Assembly: GCA_011046175.1 (NCBI GenBank)
Contig: DSBB01000081.1
Location: 1-10,173 of the forward strand
Direction: 5' to 3'
From: Candidatus Hydrogenedentota bacterium
GTDB lineage: Bacteria; Hydrogenedentota; Hydrogenedentia; Hydrogenedentales; CAITNO01
Length of the DNA stretch: 10,173 nt
Shown here: piece by piece, positions 6,813-10,173 of the stretch
How positions within the stretch are numbered: the stretch's first letter is position 1
Layout of the letters: each line of letters opens with the position of its first letter
Notes under the pieces: model-generated
Told to the model about the DNA's origin: nothing
Database searches by the model: none
The model's input: only the letters and a program-made list of their open reading frames with translations
Program-made: the position numbers and the translations under genes

Positions 6813-8234
6813 ATGAAATTCCACTCTTTTTATCGAACGATATTGGTAACGTTTTTTGTTTGCCTCGGTGTCGGTTTTCATGCGCATGGCGACAATCTCC
6901 TGCGGGCGGGCATCGGTGTTAGAAGCATTGTGCCCGAACAGCCCGGTTTCCACATGAGCGGTTATTTCAGTGAACGGGTGAACACCGGGGTGCATGATCC
7001 GTTGCAGGCCAAGGCCATTGTGCTTGAGCAGGACGACACCCGTGTGGCGCTGGTTTTTTGCGATTTGATCGGCGTCATTCGCGAAGTGACCGACGCCGCG
7101 CGCGCGCGAATCGCCGCCGAGTGCTCCATACCCGTGTCCCACAGCGTCATTGCCGCGACGCATACGCACACCGGTCCGTTGTATTATGGGGTATGGCAAC
7201 GGTATTACGAACAAAAACACGGGCAAACGGAAGACGCCGACCTATCGAAGTACAAAGCCTATTTGTCAGAGCAGATTGGCGGAGCCGTCTCCGACGCGGC
7301 GGCGGCATTGTCGCCCGTGAATTTGCGTCACGGGTTTGCAATCGAAGACTCCCTCTCTTTTAACCGCCGTTTCTTTATGCGCGACGGCACGGTGCGCTTC
7401 AATCCGGGGCGTATGAATCCCAAGGCAATCCGCCCCGCGGGTCCGATTGATCCGCAGGTGGGCTTGATCGCTTTTTCGCGTTCCGGCGCGGACAGACCGC
7501 ACGCCTTGCTCACCACGTTCTCGCTGCATCTGGACACGGTGGGCGGCCTTGAATTTTCCGCCGACTATCCCTATCACCTCGAGCAACGGCTTCGCGAGGA
7601 ATTAGGCGACTCTTTTGCGTCCGTGTTCGGAACGGGCCCCTGCGGCGACGTGAATCATATAGACACATCGCAAAACCTGTCGCAGAAAGGACACGAAGAA
7701 GCGGGGCGCATTGGCCGGACGCTTGCTGACACAATTCTTGCGCATCTGTCGGCGCTGCGCCAGTGTGAAACACCGCATCTGGCCATGTTGCGCGCTGTTA
7801 CGGCCATGCCGCTGCAATCCTACACGCCCGAGGAGCTGGCGTGGGCCGAGGCGGAAATCGGAACGCTGGAAGACCGTGACGTGCCCTTCCTGGAACGGGT
7901 CAAAATACGCCGCATCATTGACCTTGCCATGCGCGGAAGCGACACCGTACCGGTGGAAGTGCAGGCATTGCGTCTGTGCGATGACGCGGCGATCGTGTTT
8001 CTTCCGGGGGAAATCTTCATTGAACTCGGCCTGTCCATCAAAGCCTCTTCGCCCTTTGCCGATACGCTGGTGGTCGAGTTGTCCAACGACAATCCCGCTT
8101 ATGTTCCCACTGCGAAAGCCTTTGCGGAAGGCAGTTACGAAGTGGAGAATTCGCGCGTTGCGCCCGGCGCGGGCGAACAGATTGCCGAAATGGCGCGCCG
8201 CCTGTTATATCAACTGAAATTTGCCGCGGAATGA
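6813..8234 (+). CDS. Neutral/alkaline ceramidase-like exported amidohydrolase (short form)
   Basis: 473 aa. ATG 6813 is preceded by AAAGGA at 6799-6804. Residues 1-26 form a signal peptide (FYRTILVTFFVCLGVGFHAHG). The rest matches the neutral/alkaline non-lysosomal ceramidase N-terminal fold (PF04734): 'RAGIGVRSIVPEQPGFHMSGY' at the start, 'HSVIAATHTHTGP' (110-122) with the zinc/substrate histidines, 'TFSLHLD' (235-241) with a second zinc His at 239, 'GTGPCGDVNHI' (273-283), 'FLPGEIFIEL' (396-405) with zinc-ligand-type Glu400, and 'GSYEV' (440-444) whose Tyr442 aligns with the ligand Tyr of characterised ceramidases. These zinc enzymes cleave amide bonds of ceramide; many environmental homologues have no proven substrate. 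The C-terminal Ig-like domain of long ceramidases is absent, as is common in this short subgroup. It is probably periplasmic or secreted. It is divergent from the DUF1080 gene and converges on the radical-SAM-like gene 53 bp away. Confidence 0.87.
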   Translation: MKFHSFYRTILVTFFVCLGVGFHAHGDNLLRAGIGVRSIVPEQPGFHMSGYFSERVNTGVHDPLQAKAIVLEQDDTRVALVFCDLIGVIREVTDAARARIAAECSIPVSHSVIAATHTHTGPLYYGVWQRYYEQKHGQTEDADLSKYKAYLSEQIGGAVSDAAAALSPVNLRHGFAIEDSLSFNRRFFMRDGTVRFNPGRMNPKAIRPAGPIDPQVGLIAFSRSGADRPHALLTTFSLHLDTVGGLEFSADYPYHLEQRLREELGDSFASVFGTGPCGDVNHIDTSQNLSQKGHEEAGRIGRTLADTILAHLSALRQCETPHLAMLRAVTAMPLQSYTPEELAWAEAEIGTLEDRDVPFLERVKIRRIIDLAMRGSDTVPVEVQALRLCDDAAIVFLPGEIFIELGLSIKASSPFADTLVVELSNDNPAYVPTAKAFAEGSYEVENSRVAPGAGEQIAEMARRLLYQLKFAAE

Positions 8235-8287
8235 GGGAACACGGGAACGCTTGACCGGCATGGAGGGTTTCGGTTGCCCTTGCTCGG

Positions 8288-9922
8288 TTAAAGCGCTCCG
8301 GCAGTTAGGCCCGTCGCCATCCCGGCAAAACGCAACGTATCGAGGGTATCATTAACGAACGCCATGAGCCGCCGTATTTGGTCAACGTCATTCTGCAGCA
8401 ACGCCTCGCGCAGCTGCGTGAGAAAAACGGACTCTTCCATAACGCTTCGCGCAATACGCGCAAGCAGACCATGTCGTTCAGTAACACCCGCCAGACAGCC
8501 CAATTGCTCCGCGGCAGAGCGTAGAGAATGGCGCGCGTCTTCGGCGCGCCCGCTCCGCCACCCCGCCATTCGATAGGGCGACTTGTTCGCGTTTGCAGCG
8601 GCACAGGACGCCCACTGCTGAAATGCGCGATGGTTCACAATAACCCCATATTCCGAGGGCCGCATAAACCAAAGCGAATCCGGCGTCAATTCCGGCGGGG
8701 TAATGCAAACGCCGTGGGGTCTGCACGCCTCAAGAAACAGTTCCGTTTCCGCGCGGGTGTGATAGTCATCTTTGGGGCATGGATACTGCAAATGCACAAC
8801 GGTAAACAATCCCGCTGCGCGGCAATGCCGCATGGTGGCGCGAATGGCGCTGATGCTCATATCGCATCCATAAAAGTCCTCGAGCAGGCGTTGGCTCCCC
8901 GACGGCGCGCGAAATCCGACGGCGCGGCAACCGGACGCGAAAAGTCGGTCTGCGAGGTCGGCGCCAAAAGGCGTGGTCAACCCGCCCAAGCTGTATATGG
9001 TCATAAAATTATTCGCGAGCAGCGTATCCGCAAACCGTTCGAATACCGCGCCGTCAACATGAGGCGCGTCTATGTGGAACGCTCCGGCGGCGCAACGTTC
9101 TTTCAACACCCGCATTTCGTCAAGAACAGACGCCACGGATTTTTGAAGGGGGCGTATGGTTCCCGTCTTGTAATCACATCGGGAGAAGCCGCCATTTGAA
9201 AATGCCACGGGATACAAGGCGAATTGTCCACTTCGGTTCGGCATACGAAAGAAATCAGACCACATGTCCAACGCCCCCGGCAACCCATCGCGCTTCGGAT
9301 GGATGTTTCTGGGCGGGGAAACGACACCGGTTCGATTCCGAAAAAGCAGTCCCGGTATGCGCCCCCAGGATTCTGGAATCTCAATATTTTCACACAAGGC
9401 GGCCAACGCCGTTGCCGCGTCTTCCGTAATACCCGTGTCCACCATCGGCAAGTGATTCATGGCGCAACATCCAAACCGGGCAATATAAGGTCCCAAAATG
9501 GTCTGATGAATATTCGGCGCGTGACGGCGCACATAATTACCCATCGCTTTCACCGAGTTGAATTGGTCGCGTGTCTGCACATACCAACCAATTATGGCGG
9601 GTGAGCCGTCCAACAAATTGCGTCCGTATTGCTCCGCACGGCACGAGCCGCCTCCTGTGCCCGCCCGCGCCGCGCTCCCATACTCTGCGGCAAGACATCC
9701 ATCGCCGTGTCCCCAAAAATACGGCCAGTTCGTCATGGTTTTGGCGGGGGCGGCATCCGTTTCCGATTTACGCTCGAAAGAATCCAAAACGCCAAAATCC
9801 ACGACATCGGCGGCGACACCCTCGCGCCGAAGCATCCCGGCAAGCATCACCGGCGCGGTTTTCGGACAAAGTGATTCGAGATTCGCCCGCTCCCCCGGCA
9901 CGAAAACCAATCGTATGCGCAT
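8288..9922 (-). CDS. B12-binding/radical-SAM-like protein with degenerate Fe-S cysteine motif
   Basis: 544 aa. ATG at 9922-9920 has GGGGAGG at 9933-9939, 10 nt away. Architecture follows B12-dependent radical SAM proteins. Residues 1-170 form a Rossmann-like domain ('RIRLVFVPGERANLESLCP', 'LAGMLRREGVAADVVDFGVLD', 'SPAIIGWYVQTRDQFNSVKA', 'IHQTILGPYI'), then 'IPGLLFRN' (189-196). A TIM-barrel-like part of about 235-425 contains 'AFHIDAP', 'LFASGCRAVGFRAPSGSQRL', and 'CITPPELTPDSLWFMRPSEYG' near its end. At the place where CxxxCxxC should bind [4Fe-4S], the sequence is 'SNGGFSRCDYK' (242-252): only Cys249 remains, with Gly and Lys replacing the outer cysteines. No DxHxxG cobalamin motif is seen. 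The C-terminal ~115 residues are helical. The frame is intact, so this is not simple decay. It may be a non-SAM scaffold, a regulator or a partner subunit; radical chemistry is unlikely. Function unknown. Confidence 0.75.
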   Translation of the reverse strand: MRIRLVFVPGERANLESLCPKTAPVMLAGMLRREGVAADVVDFGVLDSFERKSETDAAPAKTMTNWPYFWGHGDGCLAAEYGSAARAGTGGGSCRAEQYGRNLLDGSPAIIGWYVQTRDQFNSVKAMGNYVRRHAPNIHQTILGPYIARFGCCAMNHLPMVDTGITEDAATALAALCENIEIPESWGRIPGLLFRNRTGVVSPPRNIHPKRDGLPGALDMWSDFFRMPNRSGQFALYPVAFSNGGFSRCDYKTGTIRPLQKSVASVLDEMRVLKERCAAGAFHIDAPHVDGAVFERFADTLLANNFMTIYSLGGLTTPFGADLADRLFASGCRAVGFRAPSGSQRLLEDFYGCDMSISAIRATMRHCRAAGLFTVVHLQYPCPKDDYHTRAETELFLEACRPHGVCITPPELTPDSLWFMRPSEYGVIVNHRAFQQWASCAAANANKSPYRMAGWRSGRAEDARHSLRSAAEQLGCLAGVTERHGLLARIARSVMEESVFLTQLREALLQNDVDQIRRLMAFVNDTLDTLRFAGMATGLTAGAL

Positions 9923-9932
9923 ACCTGTTCGT

Positions 9933-9939
9933 CCTCCCC
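9933..9939 (-). promoter_or_regulatory. Ribosome binding site for the radical-SAM-like gene
   Basis: GGGGAGG on the minus strand lies 10 nt before ATG 9922. The alternative ATG at 9982 and the open frame to 10018 have no recognisable site. Confidence 0.55.
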
Positions 9940-9971
9940 GCCGGCCTGCGCCGCCGACATTGTATCTCGTT

Positions 9972-10018
9972 TTTATAACCATCTCATACACAATATGTAG
10001 ACATTTCCAAAACCGCAA
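9972..10018 (-). promoter_or_regulatory. Candidate promoter(s) of the radical-SAM-like gene
   Basis: Two overlapping sigma-70-type candidates can be read on the minus strand. One is TCTACA (9996-10001), 18 bp, TATAAA (9972-9977), which would give a leader of about 40 nt. The other is TTGCGG (10013-10018), 17 bp, TATTGT (9990-9995). Both are partial matches. The region is markedly AT-richer than the gene. The proximal arm of the inverted repeat at 9990-10000 overlaps boxes of both candidates. Confidence 0.35.
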
Positions 10019-10032
10019 CTACTACATATTGT
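9990..10032. promoter_or_regulatory. Perfect 11-bp inverted repeat, candidate operator
   Basis: ACAATATGTAG (9990-10000) and CTACATATTGT (10022-10032) are exact reverse complements separated by 21 bp. Centre-to-centre distance is 32 bp, about three helical turns, so both arms face the same side of the DNA. It lies 68-110 bp upstream of ATG 9922 and overlaps the candidate promoter boxes. The layout suits a dimeric or tetrameric regulator. A transcribed stem-loop is the alternative if transcription starts further upstream. Confidence 0.5.
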
Positions 10033-10039
10033 CCTTATG

Positions 10040-10173
10040 GTAACACAGCCGAGAAGCATTTGCAACATTTTTTTTGGCGGCGCATCCATCCATGAGTTTT
10101 TTTACTTGAGTCATCACTGATAAACCCAGTATCAAATGTCTTACGATCTTTGAGTTTACAGCTTGTTTTTAAC
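10040..10173. other. AT-rich apparently non-coding tail of the window
   Basis: Base composition falls clearly compared with the rest of the window, with T-runs at about 10068-10075 and 10099-10105. I see no convincing open frame with a ribosome site, no tRNA and no strong hairpin. It may be the distal promoter region of the radical-SAM-like gene or the flank of a neighbouring gene outside the window. Confidence 0.4.

Noticed and set aside
8248..8295. Inverted repeat CGCTTGACCG / CGGTTAAAGCG between the convergent ceramidase-like and radical-SAM-like genes as a bidirectional terminator
   Set aside because: The stem needs a bulge, the loop is about 27 nt, it runs into the coding end of the minus-strand gene and no T-run follows. 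Too weak to call.
8528..9199. Plus-strand 223-codon frame inside the radical-SAM-like gene
   Set aside because: Arg/Gly-rich translation with no domain; the minus strand carries a coherent fold over the same bases.
9140..9200. Frameshift or sequencing error as the cause of the missing radical SAM cysteines
   Set aside because: The frame is continuous on both sides of the loop with matching motifs; neighbouring frames at this place do not restore CxxxCxxC.
10068..10105. T-runs at the window end as intrinsic terminators of a plus-strand gene
   Set aside because: No GC-rich stem precedes either run and no plus-strand gene ends nearby.

Overview
The window is GC-rich bacterial DNA with strong AAGGAG-type ribosome binding sites. 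Gene content points to an uncultured PVC-like or Hydrogenedentota-like heterotroph: a DUF1080 (3-keto-disaccharide hydrolase family) lipoprotein, a short neutral-ceramidase-like exported hydrolase, an exported HEAT-repeat protein ending in a 'TG.DFG.D..KW' motif, and a B12/radical-SAM-type protein. The lineage is inferred from family content only; there is no marker gene. Eight protein-coding genes are supported. I saw no rRNA, tRNA, CRISPR array, IS element or phage gene.

Layout: (a) 1-2784, plus strand, a tight block: the 3' end of a pectate-lyase-like gene, an exported HEAT-repeat protein (20 bp gap) and a DadA/PuuB-type FAD amine/amino-acid oxidase (41 bp gap). (b) 2818-6615, minus strand: a DUF1080 lipoprotein, then a DUF6880-like helical-repeat protein, then an unusual ROK-like sugar-kinase-fold protein. 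The gaps here are 161-208 bp, so these may be separate transcripts. (c) 6813-8234, plus strand: a neutral-ceramidase-like enzyme, divergent from the DUF1080 gene across a 197-bp promoter region. (d) 8288-9922, minus strand: a radical-SAM-like protein whose iron-sulfur cysteine motif is degenerate. Its upstream region holds a perfect 11-bp inverted repeat that overlaps candidate promoter boxes. The last ~140 bp are AT-rich and look non-coding.

Functionally, the exported or lipid-anchored hydrolases (DUF1080, ceramidase-like, probably the pectate-lyase-like protein), the ROK-like protein and the FAD oxidase fit scavenging of glycans, amides and amines from complex organic matter. The two most unusual features are the radical-SAM-like protein lacking cluster cysteines, with its candidate operator, and a 20-bp hairpin element that recurs at nearly the same distance upstream of the DUF6880-like and ROK-like genes. 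Its two copies differ only in the loop. No complete new multi-gene system is evident.
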